Below are positions 25,681 to 34,519 of a DNA stretch of 36,022 nt, one piece after another. The position numbers and the translations under genes were made by a program. Below the pieces are notes generated by a model that was not told where the DNA came from, did no database searches, and saw only the letters and a program-made list of their open reading frames with translations. Positions within the stretch are counted from its first letter, which is position 1, and every line of letters starts with the position of its first letter. Source of the DNA: Actinobacteria bacterium OK074 (lineage in GTDB: Bacteria; Actinomycetota; Actinomycetes; Streptomycetales; Streptomycetaceae); contig LJCV01000010.1 of assembly GCA_001298575.1 (NCBI GenBank), positions 1 through 36,022 on the forward strand, given 5' to 3'.

Positions 25681-28329
25681 ATGGATCTTCGACTGCCCAC
25701 ATTCCGGGGCCAACGCAAACGCCTGGCGGCAGCCGTCACCGCCGTCGTAGCGCTGGCGCTGGCCGCCGGCACGTGGACGGCCACCACCGCGGACGCCACA
25801 CCCAAGGTGCGGGAAACCGCCCGCACCCTGACGATGTCCGACGGCACCCGCATCGACACGTCGTACTTCACCACCGGCTCCGCCGCCCACCCCGCCATCC
25901 TGCTGGCGCACGGCTTCGGCGGCAGCAAGGACGACGTGAAGTCCGAGGCCGAGGACTTCGCGCGCGACGGCTACACCGTGCTGACCTGGTCCGCCCGCGG
26001 CTTCGGCAAGTCCACCGGCAAGGTGGGCCTGAACGACCCGAAGGCCGAAGTCGCCGACGTGTCGAAGCTCATCGACTGGCTCGCGGCCCAGCCCCAGGTG
26101 CGGCTCGACAAGAAGGGCGACCCGCGCGTGGGCGTGGCGGGCGACTCCTACGGCGGCGCGATCTCCCTCCTGGCCGCCGCGTACGACCACCGGGTGGACG
26201 CCATCGCCCCGGCCATCACGTACTGGAACCTCGCCGACGCGCTGTTCCCGAACGGCGTGTTCAAGAAGCTGTGGGCCGGGCTCTTCATCAACTCGGCGGG
26301 CGGCTGCGCCAAGTTCGAGGCGCAGCTGTGCTCGATGTACGAGCGGGTCGCCGAGTCGGGCAAGCCGGACGCCGCCGCGCGCACTCTTCTTGAGCAGCGA
26401 TCCCCGTCCGCGGTCGCCGACCGCATCAAGGTGCCGACCCTGCTCGTCCAGGGCCAGACCGACTCCCTCTTCCCGCTCGGCCAGGCGGACGCCGCCGCGA
26501 AGGCGATCAAGGCCAACGGCGTCCCCGTGGACGTCGACTGGATCGCGGGCGGGCACGACGGCGGCGACATGGAGACCAGCCGCGTCGAAAGCCGCGTCCG
26601 TGCGTGGTTCGACCGCTACCTGAAGGACGACAAGAGCGTCGACACGGGCCCCGCGTTCCGCGTCACCCGTACCGGAGGTGTCGACTCCACGGACGGCGCG
26701 GCCCTGCTGCGGGGCGCGAGCTCGGACACCTACCCGGGCCTGGAGGACGACCCGAAGTCGGTGCCGCTGACCACCGGCCGCCGCGAGCAGTCCTTCGCCA
26801 ACCCGGCCGGCGCGAGCCCGCCCGCGGTCTCCGCGCTGCCCGGCTTCGGCGGCGCGGGCGGCCTGTCCCAGCTGTCCTCCCTGGGCGTCGGGGTCTCGCT
26901 CGACTTCCCGGGCCAGTACGCCCGGTTCGAGTCCGCGCCGGTCTCCGGCGACCTGCGGATCACCGGCTCCCCGACGGTCACCGTGCACGTCAGGTCCACC
27001 AGCGCGGACGCGGTCCTGTTCGCCAAGGTGTACGACGTCGGCCCGGACGGCGCGAGCCCGGTACTGCCCTCCCAGCTGGTCACCCCGCTGCGGGTGACGG
27101 ACGCCGAGGCGGGCAAGGACGTCACCGTCACGCTGCCCGCCATCGACTACGAGATCCAGGACGGCCACCGGCTGCGCCTGGTCCTCGCCTCCACCGACCT
27201 CGGCTACGCCTCCCCGACGACCCCGGCGACGTACACCGTCACCCTCAAGGGCGACCTGAAGGTCCCCACCGCGCCCGGCGTGAAGACGGCCGCGGCCCCG
27301 CTGTCCGCCTGGGTGTGGTGGCTGCCGCTCGCGGGCGCCGCCGTCGCCGGGGCGCTGCTGCTGACCGGCCGCCGCCGTACGACGGCACCGGCGCCCGACC
27401 CCGAACTGGCCGAAGTCCCGCTGGTGATCACGGACTTGAGCAAGCGGTACGCGAAGTCGGCGGACCGGTACGCGGTCCGGGAGGTGTCGTTCACGGTCGA
27501 GAAGGGCCAGGTCCTCGGCCTGCTCGGCCCCAACGGCGCGGGCAAGACCACCACCCTCCGCATGCTGATGGGCCTGATCAAGCCGGACGGCGGCGAGATC
27601 CGCGTCTTCGGCCACGCGATCCGCCCGGGCGCGCCCGTCCTCTCCCGGGTCGGCGCGTTCGTCGAGGGCGCGGGCTTCCTGCCGCACCTGTCCGGGCGGG
27701 AGAACCTGGAGCTGTACTGGGCGGCGACCGGCCGCCCGCCCGAGGACTCCCACCTGGACGAGGCGCTGGCGATTGCGGGCCTCGGCGACGCGCTCGCGCG
27801 CGCGGTGCGCACCTACTCGCAGGGCATGCGGCAGCGCCTGGCCATCGCCCAGGCCATGCTCGGCCTGCCCGACCTGCTGATCCTCGACGAACCCACCAAC
27901 GGCCTCGACCCGCCGCAGATCCGCGAGATGCGCGAGGTCATGATCCGGTACGCGGCGGCGGGCCGCACGGTCATCGTCTCCAGCCACCTGCTGGCGGAGG
28001 TCGAACAGTCCTGCACGCATCTGGTGGTCATGGACCGAGGCCGGCTCGTCCAGGCGGGCCCGGTCGGCGAGATCGTCGGCTCCGGGGACACCCTGCTGGT
28101 GGGTACGGCGGAACCGGTCGAGGACGTCGTCGTCGACAAGGTGGCCGCGCTGCCCGGCGTCGCCTCGGCGGTCCGTACGGACGGCGGACTCCTCGTCGTC
28201 CTCGGCGCGGACGGCTCGGCGCGCCGCCTGGTGACCGAACTGGTGCGTCTGGACGTGCCGGTGGAGTCGGTGGGCCCGCACCGCCGCCTCGAAGACGCGT
28301 TCCTGACGTTGATCGGAGGCTCGGCATGA
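25681..28329 (+). CDS. Secreted S15-type hydrolase fused to an ABC transporter ATPase
   Basis: The 882-residue product joins two proteins. A basic N-terminus and a hydrophobic stretch (about 14-38) form a signal anchor. Residues about 45-530 are an alpha/beta hydrolase of the X-Pro dipeptidyl-peptidase (S15/CocE) type: Ser156 in GDSYGG, Asp261 in GQTDSLFP, His292 in GGHDGG, then the jelly-roll C-terminal domain (about 400-535). A membrane helix WVWWLPLAGAAVAGALLLTG (about 544-563) leads to a full ABC ATPase: Walker A GPNGAGKTT at about 616, signature YSQGMRQR at about 711, Walker B LLILDEPTNGLDP. This topology puts the hydrolase outside and the ATPase inside the membrane. The partner permease overlaps it by four bases. 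The substrate is unknown; peptide or ester cleavage coupled to export or import is possible. Confidence 0.85.
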   Translation: MDLRLPTFRGQRKRLAAAVTAVVALALAAGTWTATTADATPKVRETARTLTMSDGTRIDTSYFTTGSAAHPAILLAHGFGGSKDDVKSEAEDFARDGYTVLTWSARGFGKSTGKVGLNDPKAEVADVSKLIDWLAAQPQVRLDKKGDPRVGVAGDSYGGAISLLAAAYDHRVDAIAPAITYWNLADALFPNGVFKKLWAGLFINSAGGCAKFEAQLCSMYERVAESGKPDAAARTLLEQRSPSAVADRIKVPTLLVQGQTDSLFPLGQADAAAKAIKANGVPVDVDWIAGGHDGGDMETSRVESRVRAWFDRYLKDDKSVDTGPAFRVTRTGGVDSTDGAALLRGASSDTYPGLEDDPKSVPLTTGRREQSFANPAGASPPAVSALPGFGGAGGLSQLSSLGVGVSLDFPGQYARFESAPVSGDLRITGSPTVTVHVRSTSADAVLFAKVYDVGPDGASPVLPSQLVTPLRVTDAEAGKDVTVTLPAIDYEIQDGHRLRLVLASTDLGYASPTTPATYTVTLKGDLKVPTAPGVKTAAAPLSAWVWWLPLAGAAVAGALLLTGRRRTTAPAPDPELAEVPLVITDLSKRYAKSADRYAVREVSFTVEKGQVLGLLGPNGAGKTTTLRMLMGLIKPDGGEIRVFGHAIRPGAPVLSRVGAFVEGAGFLPHLSGRENLELYWAATGRPPEDSHLDEALAIAGLGDALARAVRTYSQGMRQRLAIAQAMLGLPDLLILDEPTNGLDPPQIREMREVMIRYAAAGRTVIVSSHLLAEVEQSCTHLVVMDRGRLVQAGPVGEIVGSGDTLLVGTAEPVEDVVVDKVAALPGVASAVRTDGGLLVVLGADGSARRLVTELVRLDVPVESVGPHRRLEDAFLTLIGGSA

Positions 28330-29216
28330 GCGGCGGCACCCTGACCCAACCCCCGGGAGCGGACCGCACGGACCGGGCCGAGACGGCCGTCGGCTACCGG
28401 GCGGGCCGCACCCTGCCCCTACGGGTGGAGTTCGCCCGGCAGCTGAAGCGCCGCCGCACCCTGGTGATGGGCGCGGTCCTGGCCCTGCTGCCGTTCGTGC
28501 TGGTCATCGCCATGGCCATCGGCGACCCCGGCAGCGGCAACAACCAGGTCACGCTGATGGACACGGCGACGGCCTCGGGCGCCAACTTCGCCGCGGTGAA
28601 CCTGTTCGTGTCGGCGGGCTTCCTGCTGGTCATCCCGGTGGCCCTGTTCTGCGGCGACACGGTGGCCTCCGAGGCCAGCTGGTCCTCCCTGCGCTACCTG
28701 CTGGCGGCGCCCGTACCCCGCGCCCGCCTGCTCTGGTCCAAACTCACCGTCGCGCTCGCGCTGAGCCTCGCCGCGATGGTGCTGCTGCCGGTGATCGCCC
28801 TCGCCGTCGGCACCGCCGCCTACGGCTGGGGCCCGCTCCAGATCCCCACCGGGGGCGCCCTGGCCACGGGCACGGCCCTGCAACGCCTGGTGATCGTGAT
28901 CGCGTACATCTTCGCGTCCCAACTGGTCACCGCGGGCCTCGCGTTCTGGCTGTCGACCCGCACGGACGCCCCCCTCGGCGCGGTCGGCGGCGCGGTCGGC
29001 CTGACGATCGTCGGCAACGTCCTGGACGCGGTCACGGCCCTCGGCCACTGGCGCGAATTCCTGCCCGCCCACTGGCAGTTCGCCTGGGCGGACGCGATAC
29101 AGCCCCACATGGAGTGGTCCGGCATGCTCCAGGGCACATCGGTGTCGGTCACCTACGCGGTGGTGCTGTTCGCGCTGGCGTTCCGGGGGTTCGCCCGCAA
29201 GGACGTCGTGTCGTAG
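28326..29216 (+). CDS. ABC transporter permease
   Basis: The 296-residue product is an ABC-2-type membrane protein with about six hydrophobic segments, for example LVMGAVLALLPFVLVIAMAI, FVSAGFLLVIPVALFCG and VALALSLAAMVLLPVIALAV. The segment SSLRYLLAAPVPRARLLWSKL is typical of ABC-2 permeases. It starts with an ATGA overlap on the hydrolase-ATPase gene and must pair with that ATPase. The substrate is unknown. Confidence 0.88.
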   Translation: MSGGTLTQPPGADRTDRAETAVGYRAGRTLPLRVEFARQLKRRRTLVMGAVLALLPFVLVIAMAIGDPGSGNNQVTLMDTATASGANFAAVNLFVSAGFLLVIPVALFCGDTVASEASWSSLRYLLAAPVPRARLLWSKLTVALALSLAAMVLLPVIALAVGTAAYGWGPLQIPTGGALATGTALQRLVIVIAYIFASQLVTAGLAFWLSTRTDAPLGAVGGAVGLTIVGNVLDAVTALGHWREFLPAHWQFAWADAIQPHMEWSGMLQGTSVSVTYAVVLFALAFRGFARKDVVS

Positions 29217-29325
29217 ACGCGGACGTCGTGTCCTGGCGCTGTCGGGCCACGCACCGCCGGGCCGATACTGGCCGGGCGGCCCCCGAGCGGTGGCCGCCCG
29301 AAGCGGACATGGCCAGGGGGCGGGC

Positions 29326-30876
29326 ATGGCGGGCACGGGGGACACGGCGGGTACGGCAGGGACCGGAGACACGGCAGGCACCGCGGATACAGGCGGCCCG
29401 GAACGGCACCCGCACCCCTTACCCCCTTTCGCGGCCCGCCCCGTAACCGCTGTGGTTGCCGTGGTCATCGTCCTGCTGACCGCCCTCTCCACCCGCTACG
29501 GCTACCACCGCGACGAGCTGTACTTCCTCGCCGCCGGACACCACCCCGCCTGGGGCTACGTGGACCAGCCCCCGCTGACCCCGCTGGTCGCCCGGGCCGC
29601 GACCGCGCTGTTCGGGGACAGCCCGGCCGGGCTGCGGGTGCCCGCGACGCTCGCGTGTGCGGCCACCGTGGCCGTGTCCGCCCTGGTAGCAAGGGAGTTG
29701 GGCGGCAGCGGACGCGCCCAGACGCTCGCCGCGCTGCTGACCGCGGCGAGCGGCCAGGTCCTGGCCGTCGGACACATGGTGTCGACGGCCACCTTCGACC
29801 TGCTCGCCTGGCTGCTCCTCAGCCTGCTGGCACTACGCCTGCTGCGCACCGGCGACGGCCGCTGGTGGCTCGCGATCGGCGCTGTGCTCGGCGTCGGGCT
29901 GCTCAACAAGTACCTGATCGCGGCGCTGATCGTGGCCCTCGTCGCCACCATCGCCGCGGCCGGCCCGCGCACGGTACTGCGCGGCCCGTGGCCGTACGCC
30001 GGAGCCGTCCTCGCCCTGGCCCTCGCGGGCCCCAACCTGTGGTGGCAGGCCCGCCACGGCTGGCCCCAGCTGACCGTCGCGCAGGGCATCGGCGAGGACG
30101 ACGGCACCGAGAACCGCATCGCGTTCGTACCGGAGCAACTCCTCTTCCTCTCCCCGCTGTTCGTACCGGTCTGCTACGCGGGCTGGCGCCGCCTCACCCG
30201 CGGCCCGGAGCTGCGCTGGGCCCGCCCGGTGGCGCTGGCGTACCCGCTGCTGTGCGTGGTGGTGCTGGCGGCCGGGGGCAAGGGCTACTACACCGTCCCG
30301 CTGTTGGTCGTCCTCCTGGCCGCGGGCTGCGCACCCCTGGCCGCCCGGCTCCGCCAACCGCTGCGCCGGACACCGTTGTTGGCCGCGGCCACCGCGCTCA
30401 CGGTCCTCATCGCGCTGCCCGTCCTGCCACCGTCCGCGCTGGCGGTACCGATGGCGGTCAACAAGGAACAGGGCGAACAGGTCGGCTGGCCCGCGCTGGC
30501 GGACGCGGTGCGCCGGGGCTGGGCCCGCGTCCCGAAGAGCGAACGCCCGCACGCCGTCATCCTCACCGCGAACTACGGCGAAGCCGGCGCCCTGAACCGC
30601 TACGGCCCCGCCCGCGGCCTGCCCCACCCCTACTCCGGCCACATGAGCTACGCCGACTGGGGCCCGCCCCCGGACACGGACGACGGCCCCGTCCTCCTCG
30701 TCCGCCAGGCCGACGCCCCCGACCTGGAACGCCACTTCACCGGCTGCCACCAGGTCGCCCGGGTCGACAACGGCCACGGGGTCGACAACGAGGAACAGCA
30801 CGCGGCGATCGTGCTCTGCGCACCCCCGCCCCGCCCGTGGTCGACCCTGTGGCCGTCGCTGCGCCGCTACTACTGA
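29326..30876 (+). CDS. GT39-like polytopic membrane glycosyltransferase
   Basis: The product is about 516 residues with roughly ten or more membrane helices. Early on it has STRYGYHRDELYFLAAG and WGYVDQPPLTPLVA; the acidic residues after the first helix match the lumenal catalytic Asp/Glu of the PMT/ArnT (GT39/GT83) superfamily. WWQARHGWPQL and the C-terminal soluble part (about 400-510) fit too. Such enzymes use polyprenyl-phosphate sugars to modify proteins or envelope lipids outside the membrane. The N-terminus is a repeated Gly/Thr/Asp/Ala stretch made of short DNA repeats and is probably disordered. The start ATG 29326 has GGGGG shortly before it; a GTG at 29290 would add 12 residues. 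It is convergent with the chorismate mutase gene, 7 bases apart. Confidence 0.78.
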   Translation: MAGTGDTAGTAGTGDTAGTADTGGPERHPHPLPPFAARPVTAVVAVVIVLLTALSTRYGYHRDELYFLAAGHHPAWGYVDQPPLTPLVARAATALFGDSPAGLRVPATLACAATVAVSALVARELGGSGRAQTLAALLTAASGQVLAVGHMVSTATFDLLAWLLLSLLALRLLRTGDGRWWLAIGAVLGVGLLNKYLIAALIVALVATIAAAGPRTVLRGPWPYAGAVLALALAGPNLWWQARHGWPQLTVAQGIGEDDGTENRIAFVPEQLLFLSPLFVPVCYAGWRRLTRGPELRWARPVALAYPLLCVVVLAAGGKGYYTVPLLVVLLAAGCAPLAARLRQPLRRTPLLAAATALTVLIALPVLPPSALAVPMAVNKEQGEQVGWPALADAVRRGWARVPKSERPHAVILTANYGEAGALNRYGPARGLPHPYSGHMSYADWGPPPDTDDGPVLLVRQADAPDLERHFTGCHQVARVDNGHGVDNEEQHAAIVLCAPPPRPWSTLWPSLRRYY

Positions 30877-30883
30877 GGCGCGG

Positions 30884-31510
30884 TCAGCCGCCGCACACGG
30901 ACGGCACCGCCCGCGCGAGCCCCTGAAGATGCAGCAGGTCCAGGTGGTGGACGTACGCCGAACGGGCCGCGGCGGCGTACAGCCGCGGCGCGCAGGAGCG
31001 GCCGGCGCGCACGGCCGCGGTCTGCTGGAGGGCGGTGAGCAACTCGGTGGTGATGCGGTCGAGTTGCGGGCGGATCACCGTGACGAGGTCGGGGCGCTCG
31101 GTGGGGATCTCCTCGGGGTGCGCGTCCCAGCGGGCGTACAGGCCGCGCTGGACCACCTTGTTCGCCTCGATCTGGTCGCGGAAGACCGCGGTCACCGCGT
31201 CGGGGTCGAGCCCGAGCGGCACGGCCCGGGCGGCCACGTCGTCCAGGATCGCCTGCTCGCGCACCGGGTCGTCGATGGGCTTGTCGGTGCCGTACTTGGC
31301 GGCGGCCACCTTGTCGGCGAGCAGCAGCCGCTGCGCGAACAACTCGGTCAGCGGAAGCAGACTGTGGCCAACAGCCGCCGCGGGTACGGCAGTTGCGGCG
31401 ACAGTGGAGGCGGAGGGCGCGGCAACGGCCGGTACGACGGCACCGCCGAAGGACACGGCCGCCGCGACGGACACGACAACGAGGGCGGACCGAAGGCGTT
31501 GAGGACGCAC
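30884..31510 (-). CDS. Secreted chorismate mutase (AroQ-gamma type)
   Basis: The 208-residue product begins with a clear signal peptide (basic start, hydrophobic core about 8-30, AVA-AP cleavage site). The mature part resembles the exported chorismate mutases of mycobacteria and enterobacteria. FAQRLLLADKVAAAKYG holds the active-site Arg and Lys. IDDPVREQ holds Asp, Arg and Gln. LDPDAVTAVFRDQIEANKVVQ is the next helix. Two cysteines (GRSCAPRL and the C-terminal VCGG) probably form the disulfide seen in the mycobacterial enzyme. It would convert chorismate to prephenate outside the cytoplasm; why is unknown. I chose GTG 31510 because GGAAGGGAA lies about 6 bases before it; a longer frame to 31573 is unlikely. 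Confidence 0.85.
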   Translation of the reverse strand: MRPQRLRSALVVVSVAAAVSFGGAVVPAVAAPSASTVAATAVPAAAVGHSLLPLTELFAQRLLLADKVAAAKYGTDKPIDDPVREQAILDDVAARAVPLGLDPDAVTAVFRDQIEANKVVQRGLYARWDAHPEEIPTERPDLVTVIRPQLDRITTELLTALQQTAAVRAGRSCAPRLYAAAARSAYVHHLDLLHLQGLARAVPSVCGG

Positions 31511-31768
31511 AGGGGTTCCCTTCCGGTGGGGGGTGGACGACAGCCGGACGGGGGTCCGACGCCGTACGCCCAAGGTAGCGGTGACCGGAATCGGCGGTTC
31601 CGTCGGGTTCGGGCCGGAGTCCCGGACGGCGAGGGCGCGCGGGGGCGGGCCGTGCGCGTCCGGATGCGCCGGTGCGGGACCCCTTCTTCCGCGCCGCCCG
31701 GGGCCCTACGCTCGGGGCGTGGCTGTCGGGCGCCGGGACTGGGCCGGCCGTACCGCTCGGGGGAATCC

Positions 31769-32320
31769 GTGGACCTGCCGACGCTGATCCTGCTCGGTGC
31801 GGGCGGGGGCGCGCTGCGCGGTGTACTGGACATCTACAACCGGTTCCTCGACTGGCGCGCGGACCGGCACGCCCGGCTGAACCTGACGACAGCGGCCGGA
31901 GCCCCGGCCGACCCGGGCGAACTCCCGCGATTCCAGGCGTACTTCGACCGGACCGCCGACTCGGTGGCAGCCGTGGTGCACAGCCTGATGGGCGCGTGCG
32001 CGACGGTGCTCCTGGGCACCACCGGCCAGATCAGCGGAGCGTACGCGGCCGTCGTCGTCGGCATCTCGGCACCGGTACTGCTGACCCAGCTCAGCCGCGT
32101 CCAGTCGGTGAACGACGCACTCACCGGCGGACCCCAGCCCCAGCCCCAGCCCCAGGCCCAGCCCCCAACACCGGCCCCGGCAGCGGCACAGCCGGCGAAC
32201 ACCGACGAACGGCCGCTCCAGACAGCACCGTTGCCGCGCCCCGCTCCACCGCCCCCGAACGGCAGACCGGCCCAGCCCCTCCCGCACGAACCGGCCATCG
32301 CGGAGGAGGGCACGGTATGA
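31769..32320 (+). CDS. Uncharacterised membrane protein with a proline-rich tail
   Basis: The 183-residue product is not assigned to a family. It opens with a hydrophobic segment (DLPTLILLGAGGGALRGVLD), followed by a charged stretch. There are further hydrophobic segments at about 65-80 (SVAAVVHSLMGACATVLLG) and 84-100 (AYAAVVVGISAPVLLTQL). The C-terminal 70 residues are rich in Pro, Gln and Ala, with a PQ repeat. The GTG at 31769 follows GGGGGAA; the open frame extends far upstream but antisense to the chorismate mutase. It overlaps the next gene by four bases (ATGA), so the two products likely work together. Confidence 0.65.
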   Translation: MDLPTLILLGAGGGALRGVLDIYNRFLDWRADRHARLNLTTAAGAPADPGELPRFQAYFDRTADSVAAVVHSLMGACATVLLGTTGQISGAYAAVVVGISAPVLLTQLSRVQSVNDALTGGPQPQPQPQAQPPTPAPAAAQPANTDERPLQTAPLPRPAPPPPNGRPAQPLPHEPAIAEEGTV

Positions 32321-33273
32321 CGACACAACCCTCCCTGCCCCGGCGCATCACCGCGGGCATCCTGGGCGCGAGCGGCCCCCGACGGCGCCCTCCGACCCTC
32401 GAACAGCAGCGCCAACTGCCCCTGGGACGCCGCCTGCTGGCCGCCGTCGTCGGCATCCGGGCCCGCCCGGCGACCGTCCCCCCGCACACCCCCACACGGC
32501 CCGAGAGCCCGCCGACGGCACAGCCCACCACACCACCGCCCGAAGCGGACCCCACCCCCGAGCCGACGCCCGAAGCGCCGCGGCCGACGGCCCCCGGCGA
32601 CGACTTCCCGGCGCCCCAGCACCTCTACAGCGAGGACCGCCAGGACTACGAGCGACTCCTCGACGAGGCACTGCGCTCCGCCCCCGGCCGCCCCGAACTC
32701 GCCCCGGTACTACGGCGGTTCAACCCCGAGCAACTGCGCACGATGGCGCTGAACGCCACGTCCCTCATCACCGCGGCAGCCGCCGTCGAGTACCAGCACT
32801 ACGTGCGCGTCCGGGAGGAGTCGAGTGCTCCGGCGGGGGCCGGCGCGGTCGCTGTCGCCGTGGGCGAACCGACCGCGGACGTGCGGGCCGGGTTCGGGGC
32901 CGGTGCCGTCATAGCGGTCCTCGCCCCTGTCCTCACCGGTACGGCCGCGGCGATCTTCCTGCTCGTGGGGTACGTCCTGAAACTGCTCACCCCCGAGCCG
33001 GCGTTCGCCAAGACCATGCTGACGACCGGTTGGGTCTTCGGCGCGGTCGCCGCGGCGGCGATGCTGGTCGCCGCGGTCGGACTCCTGCACACGGCCCTGC
33101 GCAACAACGCCACCGTCGAGGACGGCGCCGGAACCCTGCCCGGACCGGCCGAGGAGACGGCCCGGGCCAGACAGGCATGGCGCGAGGCGCTGCTGGAGCG
33201 CGGCATCCTGCCGTTCCTGAGCGCCGTCCACACCGTCCCCGACGGGGCCAGGCAGGGCAACCACCAGACGTAG
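32317..33273 (+). CDS. Uncharacterised membrane protein, partner of the preceding gene
   Basis: The 318-residue product has no recognised family. Residues about 1-50 are basic. About 50-100 is a proline/threonine-rich linker. About 105-160 is a soluble helical part (LYSEDRQDYERLLDEALRS and RFNPEQLRTMALNATSLITA). Two strong membrane segments follow (VIAVLAPVLTGTAAAIFLLV and WVFGAVAAAAMLVAAVGLL), then a charged helical tail. The ATG overlaps the previous stop, and GGAGGAGGG lies 8 bases upstream. Shared proline-rich linkers suggest a two-protein membrane complex. A perfect hairpin follows the stop. Confidence 0.7.
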   Translation: MTTQPSLPRRITAGILGASGPRRRPPTLEQQRQLPLGRRLLAAVVGIRARPATVPPHTPTRPESPPTAQPTTPPPEADPTPEPTPEAPRPTAPGDDFPAPQHLYSEDRQDYERLLDEALRSAPGRPELAPVLRRFNPEQLRTMALNATSLITAAAAVEYQHYVRVREESSAPAGAGAVAVAVGEPTADVRAGFGAGAVIAVLAPVLTGTAAAIFLLVGYVLKLLTPEPAFAKTMLTTGWVFGAVAAAAMLVAAVGLLHTALRNNATVEDGAGTLPGPAEETARARQAWREALLERGILPFLSAVHTVPDGARQGNHQT

Positions 33274-33292
33274 CCGAGGCGTTGGCAACGCC

Positions 33293-33327
33293 GAAGCGGG
33301 CCACCGATGGGATCGGTGGCCCGCTTC
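33293..33327. terminator. Bidirectional hairpin, 16-bp perfect stem
   Basis: GAAGCGGGCCACCGAT (33293-33308) pairs perfectly with 33312-33327 around a 3-base loop. It lies between the convergent membrane-protein and rodlin genes, 20 bases from each stop. Confidence 0.85.
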
Positions 33328-33346
33328 TGGGGTTCTGCGGACGGGG

Positions 33347-33748
33347 TCAGCTGTTCTGGACGCCGTTGCCGGAGAGGACCGGGATGTCGTCCAGGATGTG
33401 CGACAGCGGCTCGTCGCCCTTGGCCTGCGTCGAGTTCTCGGTGCACTGCTGGTTCTGCGGGGAGGACAGGACGTTGATGTCCTGGACCGCGATCGGCACG
33501 AGGCCGACGATCGAACCGGCGTTGACCTTCGCCGGCAGGCCGATGCAGGGCTTGTTGAGCGAGCCCTGGATGAGCGCCATCTGCGGGCTCATGTTGCCGT
33601 ACGTGGCGGAGTTGCCGAACTTCTGCACCGCGCCGTTGCCGCTGGTGGACGTCGTGCCACCGTCGTCACCGATCGCCATCGCCGGGGAGGCGGCACCGAC
33701 GACGCTCGCGGCGACCGCCGCGGCGGCCATAACCTTCTTGATCAACAC
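33347..33748 (-). CDS. Rodlin (first of a divergent pair)
   Basis: The 133-residue product is a rodlin, a secreted protein of the paired-rod layer on aerial hyphae and spores. It has a signal peptide ([18 protein letters not shown] followed by AMA). The mature part has the family pattern: [51 protein letters not shown] and [10 protein letters not shown]. Two cysteines are present. The start is a GTG at 33748 with AGAAGGGA upstream. It is transcribed away from the second rodlin, the arrangement known for rdlA/rdlB. Which of the two names applies cannot be settled here. Rodlin and chaplin genes are known to be controlled by the sigma factor BldN; no BldN promoter was confirmed by eye. Confidence 0.9.
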   Translation of the reverse strand: MLIKKVMAAAAVAASVVGAASPAMAIGDDGGTTSTSGNGAVQKFGNSATYGNMSPQMALIQGSLNKPCIGLPAKVNAGSIVGLVPIAVQDINVLSSPQNQQCTENSTQAKGDEPLSHILDDIPVLSGNGVQNS

Positions 33749-33944
33749 TTGCTAGTCCCTTCTGGAGAAACCCCGTCCACCGGAGCGACATGGACAACTG
33801 CCCGGCGCGCTGATGGTTGCTCCGATTCACTCCGATGGCCCACAAAGGCGGAGTGTCGGAGGCCCGAAGACCCGCGTGCGGGTGAATTCCCGAAACCAAT
33901 CGCGGCCCAGCCGGTTGATGCCACCGCAGGAACAGCTTCGGCGG

Positions 33945-33992
33945 CAGGGAACACGCACTCGGTGTGCTCAGGGAACACGCGCTCGGCGTGCC
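33945..33992. repeat. 24-bp tandem duplication in the rodlin intergenic region
   Basis: Two adjoining 24-base units (33945-33968 and 33969-33992) agree at 21 positions and share the core CAGGGAACACGC. It lies in the 281-base region between the divergent rodlins, about 40 bases before the plus-strand start codon, so probably in its promoter or leader. Each unit ends in a small imperfect stem (GCAC...GTGC). Confidence 0.65.
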
Positions 33993-34029
33993 TCTGCCTG
34001 GTGCCGGGAAATCCCGAAAGGAACAAGAA

Positions 34030-34443
34030 ATGTTCAAGAAGGCAATGGCCACGGCGGCCGTCGCGGCTTCGGTCGTCGGTCTCTCGGCGGCGGCCGCTCC
34101 CCAGGCGCTGGCCATCGCTGACGACGGCGGCACGACGTCCGCCAGCGGGAACGGCGCCCACTCGGCGTTCGGCAACCAGGTCACCAAGGGCAACATGAGC
34201 CCGCAGGCCACCCTGGTCCAGGGCTCGGTCAACAAGCTCTGCCTCGGTGTCCCGGTCAAGGGCAACGTCGGCTCGGTCGTCGGCGTCCTCGTGCCCGTGG
34301 CGGTCCAGGACATCCCGGTCCTGTCCTCCCCGCAGAACCAGCAGTGCGCCGAGAACTCGACGCAGGCCAAGGGCGACGAGCCGCTGTCGCACATCGCGGA
34401 CGACATCCCGGTCCTGTCCGGCAACGGCATCGGCAACAGCTGA
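34030..34443 (+). CDS. Rodlin (second of a divergent pair)
   Basis: The 137-residue product is a second rodlin. It has a signal peptide ([20 protein letters not shown] ending in ALA) and the same mature pattern as its partner: [51 protein letters not shown] and [10 protein letters not shown]. The middle segment differs ([21 protein letters not shown]), so the two are diverged paralogues. The ATG at 34030 follows AAAGGAA; the longer frame from 33964 covers the tandem duplication and is not used. It is followed by a G/C-rich hairpin terminator. Confidence 0.9.
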   Translation: MFKKAMATAAVAASVVGLSAAAAPQALAIADDGGTTSASGNGAHSAFGNQVTKGNMSPQATLVQGSVNKLCLGVPVKGNVGSVVGVLVPVAVQDIPVLSSPQNQQCAENSTQAKGDEPLSHIADDIPVLSGNGIGNS

Positions 34444-34469
34444 GCCGGTGCGGCACTGAGCCGTACTCT

Positions 34470-34519
34470 CCGGCCCGTCCGTGGCGTTTTCCCCCACGGG
34501 CGGGCCGGGCTTTGCTTTT
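34470..34519 (+). terminator. Hairpin terminator after the rodlin gene
   Basis: CCGGCCCGTCCGTGG (34470-34484) pairs with CCACGGGCGGGCCGG (34494-34508), with one G-T position. It is followed by GCTTTGCTTTT, a T-rich tail. It lies 26 bases after the stop. Confidence 0.8.

Noticed and set aside
29201..29232. Direct repeat GGACGTCGTGTC at the end of the permease gene
   Set aside because: One copy is within the last codons and the other just after the stop. It looks like a small local duplication with no sign of function.
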